Shown: positions 1-6,322, numbered from the stretch's first letter. The stretch is DNA of 6,322 nt from Lutibacter sp. (GCA_003516285.1 DPCK01000083.1:3545-9866), one strand, 5' to 3'. Made by a program: numbers and translations. Notes: generated by a model not told the origin, from the sequence alone.

Positions 1-1851
1 AGACAAAAGAAAGCGGAAAGACAATTCAATGACTTTTCGTTTGTAAAGGCAATCGGAACCTATGAAAAACTCGTGGATACGAGCTTCAACAAATATTACG
101 CAATGCGACAATTGGGAGATGCTTACATTATGCTTCGCCAGCCAGAAAAAGCGTTGCCAATTTATGAGAAAGTGGTTCAACAGCCAAATGTACCTTCAGA
201 ATACTATTTGTATTATGCGCAAACTCTAAGGGCCAACGGACAGTATGAAGCGTCAAAGGAATGGATGCAGAAATACAGCGACGCCGGAAACCAAGAAGAT
301 ACTCGTGTTAAGCGGTTTTTCGAAAATGATGATTTGGCAAGCGGTATTTTTAATTCGAGAGAGAAGAATTTTCTTAAAAAGGTAAACTTCAACAGTAAAT
401 ACAACGATTTTGGTGCAGTTACGCTAAACGACCAAATTGTGTTCACTTCCTCAAGCGATGAAGGCGTTTCGGTAAAAAGACTTTACGCTTGGGACGGACA
501 GCCACTGTTGGATATGTATCAGACCCCAATGGAAGGCGCTTCAGCAGCAAACGCTAAAAAACTGGAAGGCGACGTAAATACCATTCATCATGACGGACCG
601 GCAACCTTCAATGCTGATGGCACTAAAATGTACTTTTCGAGAAACAATTATCACGACAGTAAGAAAATCACCAACAGCAAAGGCGTGATGCTTATGGGTA
701 TATACAGCGCAGAGCTTGTTAATGGCAAATGGACCAATGTTAAACCGTCCAATTTGAACAATGCCAACTATATTGTGTATCACCCATCTTTAAGCCAAGA
801 CGGCAAAAAACTTTATTTCTCATCGGATATGCCAGGAGGCATAGGCGGAACAGATATTTATGTGAGCGATGTGAATCCTGACGGTTCATTGGGAACACCA
901 AAAAATTTAGGAAACATTGTAAACACAGAAGGAAATGAATCTTTTCCGTTCATTCATTCAGAGGAAGGGACTTTGTATTTTTCTTCCGATGATCACGTCG
1001 GCGCAGGGCTTTTGGACATATTTGCGGCAGTAAAAGACCAGAATGATAACATTGTGAACGTGATTAATTTGGGTGAGCCAATCAACAGCGAGAAAGACGA
1101 TTTTGCTTATTATTTGTCACCAGACGGACTTAATGGCTATATCTCTTCCAACAGAGACGGCGGTATGGGCGGCGATGATATCTATGCCTTTACCAGAATT
1201 CCTCCATTAACCTTGAAAGGACGTATTTTTGATGCCATAAACGGAGAACCTGTGGCTGGCGCAAAAGTGGTTTTAGCGCGTAAAAACGGGGAAGAGATCG
1301 CCTATTTTATTACAGAAGCTGACGGTGCCTACGAACATTTGATTGACAGGGACAAAGATTTTGTATTGAAAGGATCCAAAGCAAAATATCAGGACGTACA
1401 AAAGGAATTCAATTCTTTTGGACTTGAAAAAGAAAGAGAACTGATCGTTGATTTAAACATTCCGATGTCGCCGATAGAAGATGTTGTTATCTTGGCAGAT
1501 TTGAACACCATTTATTTTGATTTGGATAAATCAAATATTAGGCCAGATGCAGCGTTAGAGTTAGATAAAGTTGTGAATTTAATGAATAAATATCCTGAAA
1601 TGGTAATTAGGCTTGAGTCACACACCGACAGCAGGGCTGATGACAATTATAATATGAAACTGTCTAACAGAAGGGCAAAATCAACTTATAATTACATCAT
1701 CTCAAAAGGAATAGATGCCAAGAGAATTCCGAAATATGAAGGATTTGGAGAAAGCCAGTTGGTTAACAAATGTTCAAACGGTGTAAAATGCACCGAAGAA
1801 GAACATCAGTTAAACAGAAGAACTGAATTCATCATTCTGAAAATGAAATAA
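1..1851 (+). CDS. OmpA-family protein with TPR, PD40 propeller and CRD domains (PorE-like architecture), 5'-partial
   Basis: The reading frame is open from base 1, so the start and any signal peptide lie off the left edge. The first in-frame start-like codon, GTG at 73, falls inside a TPR helix and is not the true start. Visible residues (616): TPR-like helices about 5-91; four PD40/WD40-like propeller motifs of the type 'SxDGxxLYFSS...GGxDIY' near 196-210, 261-290, 313-343 and 366-397; a carboxypeptidase-regulatory-like beta domain about 401-475; an OmpA C-terminal domain about 498-616. In the OmpA domain D543 (HTD) and R558 (SNRRA) have the 15-residue spacing of the Asp/Arg pair that binds diaminopimelate in known OmpA domains, so anchoring to peptidoglycan is likely. 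C591 and C597 could form a disulfide. The domain order is that of PorE, a type IX secretion component of Porphyromonas; many Bacteroidota paralogs share it and often sit beside PorP/SprF genes. The exact role here is not determinable. The family assignment is firm. Confidence 0.93.
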   Translation, partial: RQKKAERQFNDFSFVKAIGTYEKLVDTSFNKYYAMRQLGDAYIMLRQPEKALPIYEKVVQQPNVPSEYYLYYAQTLRANGQYEASKEWMQKYSDAGNQEDTRVKRFFENDDLASGIFNSREKNFLKKVNFNSKYNDFGAVTLNDQIVFTSSSDEGVSVKRLYAWDGQPLLDMYQTPMEGASAANAKKLEGDVNTIHHDGPATFNADGTKMYFSRNNYHDSKKITNSKGVMLMGIYSAELVNGKWTNVKPSNLNNANYIVYHPSLSQDGKKLYFSSDMPGGIGGTDIYVSDVNPDGSLGTPKNLGNIVNTEGNESFPFIHSEEGTLYFSSDDHVGAGLLDIFAAVKDQNDNIVNVINLGEPINSEKDDFAYYLSPDGLNGYISSNRDGGMGGDDIYAFTRIPPLTLKGRIFDAINGEPVAGAKVVLARKNGEEIAYFITEADGAYEHLIDRDKDFVLKGSKAKYQDVQKEFNSFGLEKERELIVDLNIPMSPIEDVVILADLNTIYFDLDKSNIRPDAALELDKVVNLMNKYPEMVIRLESHTDSRADDNYNMKLSNRRAKSTYNYIISKGIDAKRIPKYEGFGESQLVNKCSNGVKCTEEEHQLNRRTEFIILKMK

Positions 1852-1923
1852 AAAGTATCAACATTAAGAAACAGCAGATTGCCACAATTTTTTTCAAAAA
1901 CTTCGCAATGATGTACAAAGAAT

Positions 1924-2003
1924 AGCAGTCGTAACATCTATATATCCTTGATTATACTACCGTTGTGGGGACGACAATTTCTCAAGATATCGTTACGGCT
2001 GCT
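1924..2003. repeat. 80-nt extended imperfect inverted repeat (long stem-loop) in the convergent gap
   Basis: Bases 1924-1935 pair with 1992-2003 over 12 bp with a single G-T wobble. Further in, 1942-1950 pairs with 1983-1990 over 8 bp with one bulged C. An innermost 5-bp stem, 1962-1966 with 1971-1975, closes a GGGG loop. Together they form one nested hairpin between the OmpA-like stop and the terminator at 2021. I see no open reading frame of note in it. It could be a structured 3'-UTR or small RNA, or a dispersed palindromic repeat. The pairing is seen directly; the role is unknown. Confidence 0.5.
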
Positions 2004-2020
2004 TCTTTTATTAAATAGTC

Positions 2021-2065
2021 AAAATACAAACAGCGCTTTTTTTAAAAAAGCGCTGTTTGTATTTT
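2021..2065. terminator. Bidirectional intrinsic terminator between convergent genes
   Basis: Bases 2021-2036 and 2050-2065 are perfect 16-bp reverse complements. The arms have a GC core (CAGCGC/GCGCTG) and A-rich/T-rich ends, with a T7-A6 run between them that can add about four A-T pairs. Either strand's transcript gives a stem with an A-tract before and a U-tract after, as expected of an intrinsic terminator working both ways. It ends 17 nt after the stop of the minus-strand peptidase gene and starts 169 nt after the stop of the plus-strand OmpA-like gene, so it probably ends both units. Confidence 0.88.
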
Positions 2066-2082
2066 ATATTATATGATTTTGC

Positions 2083-4113
2083 CTACTTCAGCAATCCGGC
2101 TCTTTTTAACAATGCGGTATTGTTTGGTTTTTTGCCTCTAAAATTAACATACAATGTCATAGGTTTATCGGTACCGCCTTTTGACAATACATTTTCTTTA
2201 AATTTTTGTGCGGTGGCTTTGTCAAAAATTCCATTTTTCAAAAAGAAAGCAAAAGCATCCGCATCCAAAACTTCTGCCCATTTGTAAGAGTAATATCCAG
2301 ATGAATAACCGCCCTGAAAAATATGTGAAAACGAAGTACTCATACAGTTCTCTCTGATATCAGGGAATAATTGGGTATTTTTAAACGACAGGGTTTCAAA
2401 TTCCTTTACATTTTTTATGTTTGAAGGGTCATTTGCATGATAATTCATATCCAGCATTCCCAAACTCAACTGACGCAGCGTTTGCATTCCTTCTAAAAAA
2501 TTAGATGATTTTTTAATTTTATCAATCAATTCCATCGGAATTGGCTCATTGGTTTCATAGTGTTTGGCGAATAAGTTCAAGGCTTCTTTTTCATAACACC
2601 AATTTTCTAACAATTGGCTAGGAAGTTCCACAAAATCCCAAAATACGTTGGTGCCAGATAAACTTGGGTAGGTGGTGTTTGCCAACATTCCGTGCAAGGC
2701 GTGTCCAAATTCGTGAAACAAGGTGGTCACTTCATTAAAAGTCAATAAAGAAGGCTTGGTTTCCGTAGGTTTGGTAAAATTGCAAACAATTGAAATGTGC
2801 GGTCTGGAGTTTTCGCCGTCTTTCACCCACTGGCTTTTAAAGGAAGTCATCCAGGCACCGTCGCGTTTTCCTTTTCTCGGAAAAAAATCGGCGTATAAAA
2901 TGGCGATAAAATTGCCTGAAGTATCATTTACTTTGAAGGTTTTAACGTCATCGTGGTATTTATCCACCGTATAAATTTCTTCAAAAACCAAGTCGTATAA
3001 TTTGTTGGAGACTCCAAAAACGCCTTCAATAACATTTTGCAATTTGAAATAAGGTTTTAATTGTTCTTCTTCCAAATCGAACAATGCCTTTTTTAATTTT
3101 TCCGAATAATAGGCACTGTCCCATTTTTGAATTTTTTTAATACCGTCTTTTTTCGCAAAATCGGACAGGTTTTTAAACTCTACTTCTGCGGCAGGTTTTG
3201 TTTTTACAAGCAGATCTTCTAAAAAATCATTGACAATTTTGGGATTTTCAGCCATTCGTTCTTCCAAAACAAAGTGAGAATGCGTTTTATAACCCAATAA
3301 ATTGGCTCTTTTATGTCGAAGTTTTACAATATTCAATAAAATTTTCTGGTTGTCATTTTCATTGTTCCTGAATGCTTTTGCACCAAAGGCAACGGCCATT
3401 TTTTTTCTTAATTTTCTATTGTCCGCATAGGTCATAAATGGAATGTAACTCGGATAATCCAATGTAAAAATCCAGCCTTCCTTATTTTTTTCTTTCGCAG
3501 TCAATTGCGCGGCTTCAATGGTATTTTCAGGCAATCCTTTTAAATCATTTTCATCGGTCAAATGAAGTTCAAAATCATTTCCTTCAGCCAAAACATGTTC
3601 TCCAAAAGTCAATTTTAATTTTGAAAGTTCCATATCAATTTTTCGCAGTTCCAATTTGTCCTTTTCATTTAGATTGGCACCGTTTCTGACAAAACTTTTA
3701 TAAGATTTGGTTAATAAAGTGTCTTGTTCTGTGGTTAAATGAAGCGAATCCTTTTCTTCATAAATTTGCTTGACCCTTCTAAACAATGGCTCATTTAATT
3801 TAACGTCATTTGAAAATTCAGAAAGTATTGGCGATATTTCTTGGGCAATTTTTTGAATTTCTTCACTGGTTTCGGCAGAATTCAGATTGAAAAAGATGCT
3901 TGAAATACGGTCCAGTTTTTCACCGCCAAATTCCATTGCTTCAAGGGTGTTTTCAAAAGTGGGTTTTGCTTTATTGTTTGTGATGGCGTCAATTTCAGCT
4001 TTCGCCAGTTGAATGCCTTCAATAAATGCAGGTTTAAAATGCTTATTATTTATTTTCGAAAATGGCGCTGATGAAAATGGCGTAGTAAAATCAGCTAATA
4101 AGGGATTGCTCAT
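2083..4113 (-). CDS. M3 family zinc metallopeptidase (oligopeptidase A / peptidyl-dipeptidase Dcp type)
   Basis: A 676-residue protein, full length for subfamily M3A (about 680). The zinc site is visible: H467-E468-F-G-H471 supplies two His ligands and the catalytic Glu, and E496 in FVELPSQ, 25 residues after the second His, is the third ligand. This is the same spacing as in thimet oligopeptidase and neurolysin. The substrate-binding segment with H597, Y603 and Y607-Y610 (HIFQGGYSSGYYSYKW) is also present. The N-terminus (MSNPLLADFTTPFSSAPF) is the usual beginning of cytosolic Dcp/OpdA-like enzymes, with no signal peptide, so it probably degrades short peptides in the cytoplasm. Dcp (dipeptide release) and OpdA (endopeptidase) cannot be told apart with confidence by eye. 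ATG start; the leader is A-rich without a Shine-Dalgarno, normal for Bacteroidota. It lies 31 bp after purE on the same strand and is probably the last gene of the purK-purE transcript, ended by the terminator at 2021-2065. Confidence 0.95.
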   Translation of the reverse strand: MSNPLLADFTTPFSSAPFSKINNKHFKPAFIEGIQLAKAEIDAITNNKAKPTFENTLEAMEFGGEKLDRISSIFFNLNSAETSEEIQKIAQEISPILSEFSNDVKLNEPLFRRVKQIYEEKDSLHLTTEQDTLLTKSYKSFVRNGANLNEKDKLELRKIDMELSKLKLTFGEHVLAEGNDFELHLTDENDLKGLPENTIEAAQLTAKEKNKEGWIFTLDYPSYIPFMTYADNRKLRKKMAVAFGAKAFRNNENDNQKILLNIVKLRHKRANLLGYKTHSHFVLEERMAENPKIVNDFLEDLLVKTKPAAEVEFKNLSDFAKKDGIKKIQKWDSAYYSEKLKKALFDLEEEQLKPYFKLQNVIEGVFGVSNKLYDLVFEEIYTVDKYHDDVKTFKVNDTSGNFIAILYADFFPRKGKRDGAWMTSFKSQWVKDGENSRPHISIVCNFTKPTETKPSLLTFNEVTTLFHEFGHALHGMLANTTYPSLSGTNVFWDFVELPSQLLENWCYEKEALNLFAKHYETNEPIPMELIDKIKKSSNFLEGMQTLRQLSLGMLDMNYHANDPSNIKNVKEFETLSFKNTQLFPDIRENCMSTSFSHIFQGGYSSGYYSYKWAEVLDADAFAFFLKNGIFDKATAQKFKENVLSKGGTDKPMTLYVNFRGKKPNNTALLKRAGLLK

Positions 4114-4144
4114 TATGAAATGTTGAATTTTTTTTTAAACGAAT

Positions 4145-4657
4145 CTATATTTTTTTATTTTTTAATTCCTCGGAAGCTTTGTACACCTTGGCTTTTAAGG
4201 CTTCTTTGTAAAGAATTATTTTATCCAGCACTTTTTGGTTTGAACTGCCAATAATTTGTGCTGCCAAAATACCGGCATTTTCAGCCCCGTCCAACGCAAC
4301 GGTTGCCACAGGAACACCGCTTGGCATTTGAAGAATTGAAAGCACGGAATCCCAGCCATCGATGGAGTTTCTCGATTTTATGGGAACGCCAATAACGGGT
4401 AACGGACTCATTGAAGCCACCATTCCCGGTAAATGTGCAGCGCCGCCGGCACCGGCAATAATCACCGAAATTCCACGGGTATGCGCATTTTTTGCATAAT
4501 CAAAAAGTTTTTCTGGAGTTCGGTGGGCAGAAACGATATCCACTTCAGTTTCAATGTTAAAACTTTGTAAAATAGCGATAGCCAGTTGCATAATTGGAAG
4601 ATCTGAACTGCTTCCCATAATAATTCCTACTTTGCTCATTTTATATTTTTTTATCAT
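4145..4657 (-). CDS. purE: N5-carboxyaminoimidazole ribonucleotide mutase PurE (class I)
   Basis: A 170-residue protein. It catalyses N5-CAIR to 4-carboxy-AIR (CAIR) in cytosolic de novo purine synthesis, using the product of the PurK encoded just upstream. Class I PurE signatures, numbered from the ATG at 4657: GSSSD at 15-19, SAHR at 43-46 (catalytic-site His45), AGAGGAAHLPGM at 68-79 (His75), then PVIGVP and the SILQMPSGVPVATVAL strand, followed by an ENAGILAAQI helix. The family forms an octamer. The start is uncertain: ATG 4657 gives the MIKKYK extension, while ATG 4639 gives MSKVGIIMGSSSD, which begins right at the first beta strand. With the longer start the residue numbers match those I recall for E. 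coli PurE, but the upstream ATG lies in a short direct repeat. The gap to the purK stop is 13 bp (31 bp with the shorter start). Pairing with PurK fits the class I (N5-CAIR) route. Confidence 0.97.
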   Translation of the reverse strand: MIKKYKMSKVGIIMGSSSDLPIMQLAIAILQSFNIETEVDIVSAHRTPEKLFDYAKNAHTRGISVIIAGAGGAAHLPGMVASMSPLPVIGVPIKSRNSIDGWDSVLSILQMPSGVPVATVALDGAENAGILAAQIIGSSNQKVLDKIILYKEALKAKVYKASEELKNKKI

Positions 4658-4676
4658 TAATTACTCATCATTAATT
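4653..4676. repeat. Short direct repeat spanning the purK-purE junction
   Basis: The 10-mer ATCATTAATT (plus strand) occurs at 4653-4662 and again at 4667-4676. The right copy covers the purK stop codon and the left copy supplies the upstream candidate ATG of purE (4655-4657). It looks like a local slippage duplication in an AT-rich junction. It matters mainly because it may have created a spurious upstream start for purE. Confidence 0.6.
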
Positions 4677-5816
4677 GCTGATTACCCGAATGGTGTTTTT
4701 AACTGTTTCCGCAATTTTTCGCGCTTCGGTTAAATTATTGTTCACAATAGTTACGTGGCCCATTTTTCTGAATGGCCTTGTTTGTTTTTTGCCGTAAATA
4801 TGAGGCGTCACGCCTTTCATTTCAAGAATTTTTTCGATATTTTGATAAATCACATCGCCCGAAAAGCCTTCTTCACCCACCAAATTTACCATAATTCCGG
4901 CAACTTTGCTTTCTGTATTCCCCAAAGGAAGATTTAAAATGCTGCGCAAGTGCTGCTCAAACTGATTTGTGTAAGATGCTTCAATGCTGTAATGGCCGCT
5001 GTTGTGTGTGCGCGGTGCCACTTCATTTACCAAAATTTCGTCATCTTCGGTTTGAAACAGTTCAACGGCCAATAAGCCAATGTGCTCAAAAGCTTCCGCA
5101 ACGTGTAAGGCAATTTTTGTGGCTTTTTTAGCGACTTCTTCAGAAATTCTGGCCGGACAAATGACGTATTCCACCTGGTTGGCTTCTGGATGAAATTCCA
5201 TTTCCACAACCGGATATGTTTTTATTTCTCCGTTTTTATTTCTGGCAACAATAACGGCCAATTCATTTTTAAACGGAATTAAATATTCTGTAATTGATTC
5301 ATTGTCAGTCAATAAATTTAAATCAGCATCATTTCTGACGATTTTAACGCCAGTGCCGTCATAGCCAAATTGCGCCGATTTCCAAACAAAAGGATATGAT
5401 AAGCCTTCTTTTTTTAATGCCGCCAGGGATGAAAATCGTTTATGCGGTGAAGTTGGAATGTTATTTTCTTTGAAAAAATCTTTTTGTTTGCCTTTGTGCT
5501 GAATAATTTGCAAAATGCGTGGCTGCGGATAAATGGCCAAACCTTCTTTTTCAAGTTTTAAAAGCGCCTCAATATTTACGTGTTCAATTTCAATGGTTAA
5601 TAAATCCACTTTTTTGCCGAAGTTGTAAACGGTATCAAAATCCATTAAACTTCCCTGGTGAAATTCGTTGCAAATTTGTGCGCAGGGCGCGTCGCTTGAT
5701 GCGTCTAAAATACAGGCGTAAATATCGAATTTTTGGGTTTCGGCCAACAACATTTTGCCTAATTGTCCGCCTCCCAATACGCCCAATCTAAAATTTGATG
5801 AGAAATAATTTTTCAC
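4671..5816 (-). CDS. purK: 5-(carboxyamino)imidazole ribonucleotide synthase PurK
   Basis: A 381-residue ATP-grasp enzyme of normal family length. It makes N5-CAIR from AIR, bicarbonate and ATP in the cytosol, feeding PurE. Order of motifs: nucleotide-fold loop LGGGQLGKM at about 14-22; pre-ATP-grasp domain to about 100; QPRILQIIQHKGKQKDFF at the start of the ATP-grasp region; the glycine-rich ATP loop in KSAQFGYDGTG with G151-G156; ELAVIVAR; the metal/substrate motif E265-VAPRTHNSGH-275; and the C-terminal YGK...RPFRKMGHVTI segment. The start is GTG at 5814-5816: no ATG occurs in frame nearby upstream, and the resulting MKNYFSSNFRLGVLGGG places the first beta strand at the usual distance from the N-terminus. 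No Shine-Dalgarno is visible. It is first in the apparent purK-purE-M3 peptidase operon. Confidence 0.97.
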   Translation of the reverse strand: MKNYFSSNFRLGVLGGGQLGKMLLAETQKFDIYACILDASSDAPCAQICNEFHQGSLMDFDTVYNFGKKVDLLTIEIEHVNIEALLKLEKEGLAIYPQPRILQIIQHKGKQKDFFKENNIPTSPHKRFSSLAALKKEGLSYPFVWKSAQFGYDGTGVKIVRNDADLNLLTDNESITEYLIPFKNELAVIVARNKNGEIKTYPVVEMEFHPEANQVEYVICPARISEEVAKKATKIALHVAEAFEHIGLLAVELFQTEDDEILVNEVAPRTHNSGHYSIEASYTNQFEQHLRSILNLPLGNTESKVAGIMVNLVGEEGFSGDVIYQNIEKILEMKGVTPHIYGKKQTRPFRKMGHVTIVNNNLTEARKIAETVKNTIRVISN

Positions 5817-5832
5817 TTTTATAGGTTTGCCA

Positions 5833-5840
5833 CAAAAATA
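5833..5840 (-). promoter_or_regulatory. Candidate Bacteroidota -7 promoter element for purK
   Basis: Read on the minus strand the bases are TATTTTTG, an exact match to the Bacteroidota sigma -7 consensus TAnnTTTG, with 16 nt between it and the purK GTG. This would give a leader of only about 10 nt. No clear TTTG (-33 element) lies at the usual 17-23 nt upstream, so the call rests on one box in an AT-rich region. No purine-repressor operator or riboswitch is recognisable here. Confidence 0.35.
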
Positions 5841-5952
5841 CCAATCTGTTTTTAATAAAGATTGCTAAATTTTAATAATTGCAACAATTTATATGGTATA
5901 AATGAAAATTATTGTTGATTTACTAATTGATGGGTTAGTGATTGCAGTGAAA

Positions 5953-5992
5953 AACCTTTTTTGATTTGCCTTTTGGCGAAGTAAAAAAGGTT
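5953..5992 (-). terminator. Hairpin, possible terminator of the upstream minus-strand gene
   Basis: AACCTTTTTT (5953-5962) is a perfect reverse complement of AAAAAAGGTT (5983-5992). Inside, 5965-5970 pairs with 5975-5980 (one G-T) around a TTTT loop, giving one hairpin of about 40 nt. On the minus strand the 3' arm runs into further Ts (5951-5954 are A on the plus strand), a short U-tract, so it would end the Rieske-like transcript before purK. On the plus strand no U-tract follows. It lies about 96 nt past the stop codon, and its outer stem is mainly A-T, so activity is uncertain. Confidence 0.45.
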
Positions 5993-6008
5993 GTAACGAA
6001 AAGCACGG

Positions 6009-6024
6009 CCCGCCAGTTGGCGGG
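6009..6024. repeat. GC-rich palindrome, REP-like candidate
   Basis: CCCGCCA (6009-6015) and TGGCGGG (6018-6024) are perfect reverse complements, forming a 6-bp GC stem with an AGTT tetraloop. Directly after it, 6022-6031 reads GGGGAACCCC, a second overlapping palindrome. The block 6004-6032 is strikingly GC-rich against its AT-rich surroundings, as expected for a dispersed palindromic element, but only one copy is in the window. The rest of the 5817-6088 gap shows no gene I would support. Confidence 0.45.
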
Positions 6025-6088
6025 GAACCCCCACTAAAATAGTATTTTAATCAGTTTATTGTTTTAGGTAGTTTTTAGCCGTAAAAAT

Positions 6089-6322
6089 TTAAAAATTGGT
6101 AATTTTTAAAGTAGCGTTATTTATTACAAAAACTTTATATTCTCTTGCAAAATGTTTATTTCCAGCTGTTTGCGGCGAGCCGTCTATAATGCTGTACTCA
6201 CTATTGTCACAAGGGCATTTTAATTTTAAACTGCCGTCAAAATTCATAGGCGTTGCGCAGTCGTTATTTGGACAGGCCCTGTCAAATGCTTTATAAGGCG
6301 GATTTCCGATGCCGGTATTTTG
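6089..6322 (-). CDS. Rieske-like [2Fe-2S]-fold protein lacking the ligand histidines, N-terminus off the edge
   Basis: The frame is open from the right edge to a TAA at 6089-6091, giving the last 77 residues; the start is outside the window. The segment reads like the cluster-binding half of a Rieske domain: YKAFDRACPNND, then 19 residues after the first Cys KCPCDNSEYSIIDG, then a final beta hairpin (REYKVFVINNATLKITNF). In a true Rieske protein the motifs are C-x-H and C-x2-H. Here Asn19 and Asp39 of the fragment occupy the His positions, while Cys17, Cys22, Cys36 and Cys38 remain. Normal Rieske [2Fe-2S] binding is therefore doubtful. I recall similar small Rieske-like lipoproteins in flavobacteria with the same loss, so an envelope lipoprotein is possible, but the signal region is not visible. 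It points toward purK, 272 bp away, and is probably a separate transcript. Function unknown. Confidence 0.75.
   Translation of the reverse strand, partial: QNTGIGNPPYKAFDRACPNNDCATPMNFDGSLKLKCPCDNSEYSIIDGSPQTAGNKHFAREYKVFVINNATLKITNF

Noticed and set aside
73..75. GTG as the start of the OmpA-like protein
   Set aside because: The frame stays open to base 1 with TPR-like sequence, and no signal peptide follows this codon, so the gene begins outside the window.
541..783. Minus-strand 80-residue ORF
   Set aside because: Antisense to the propeller region of the OmpA-like gene; no motif or separate context.
2057..2287. Plus-strand 76-residue ORF
   Set aside because: It lies antisense to the M3 peptidase C-terminus and starts inside the terminator arm; the minus-strand protein is clearly the coding one.
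5519..5791. Plus-strand 90-residue ORF
   Set aside because: Antisense to the conserved N-terminal half of PurK; composition is Arg/Phe-rich shadow sequence.
5902..5964. Plus-strand 20-codon ORF (MKIIVDLLIDGLVIAVKNLF) just before a hairpin, leader-peptide-like
   Set aside because: No downstream plus-strand gene exists for it to control, no Shine-Dalgarno or promoter is evident, and a 20-codon ORF is expected by chance in such sequence.
6091..6107. AAAAATT/AATTTTT inverted repeat at the end of the Rieske-like gene
   Set aside because: It consists only of A-T pairs with a 3-nt loop and overlaps the stop codon; too weak to call a terminator.
6096..6296. Plus-strand 66-residue ORF at the right edge
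   Set aside because: The opposite strand encodes a recognisable Rieske-like sequence across the same bases; the plus ORF has no familiar motif.
1..6322. Mobile elements, CRISPR arrays, tRNA/rRNA genes, defence or biosynthetic clusters
   Set aside because: Read across the window without finding transposase or integrase motifs, regularly spaced repeats, or RNA-gene sequence; the coding content is ordinary chromosomal genes.

Overview
The window looks like an AT-rich chromosomal segment from a member of the Bacteroidota, most likely the family Flavobacteriaceae. Three things point there. The TPR/beta-propeller/OmpA protein at the left is of a kind typical of that phylum. The right edge carries a histidine-less Rieske-like protein. 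The genes lack Shine-Dalgarno sequences and are preceded by A/T-rich leaders. The assignment is by protein style and gene order, not by a database match.

Layout: positions 1-1851 (+) hold the 3' part of a large outer-membrane-associated protein (TPR repeats, PD40/WD40-like propeller, carboxypeptidase-regulatory-like domain, OmpA peptidoglycan-binding domain). Its beginning lies outside the window. A 231-bp convergent gap (1852-2082) follows. It holds an 80-nt extended stem-loop and then a long, perfect, probably bidirectional terminator. From 5816 down to 2083 on the minus strand run purK, purE and an M3-family zinc oligopeptidase. Their spacing (13 and 31 bp) suggests one operon. A further gap (5817-6088) holds a candidate purK promoter, an A/T-stem hairpin that may terminate the next gene, and a GC-rich palindrome. 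The right edge (6089-6322, minus) is the C-terminal part of a Rieske-like protein in which the two cluster-binding histidine positions are Asn and Asp.

How they work together: PurK and PurE together turn AIR into CAIR through N5-CAIR in purine synthesis, and are almost certainly co-transcribed. The M3 peptidase is a cytosolic peptide-recycling enzyme that appears to share their transcript; no functional link is evident. The OmpA-like protein and the Rieske-like protein are separate units. I see no mobile element, CRISPR array, tRNA or rRNA, and no defence or other novel multi-gene system. The least explained items are the intergenic RNA/DNA structures and the Rieske-like protein.
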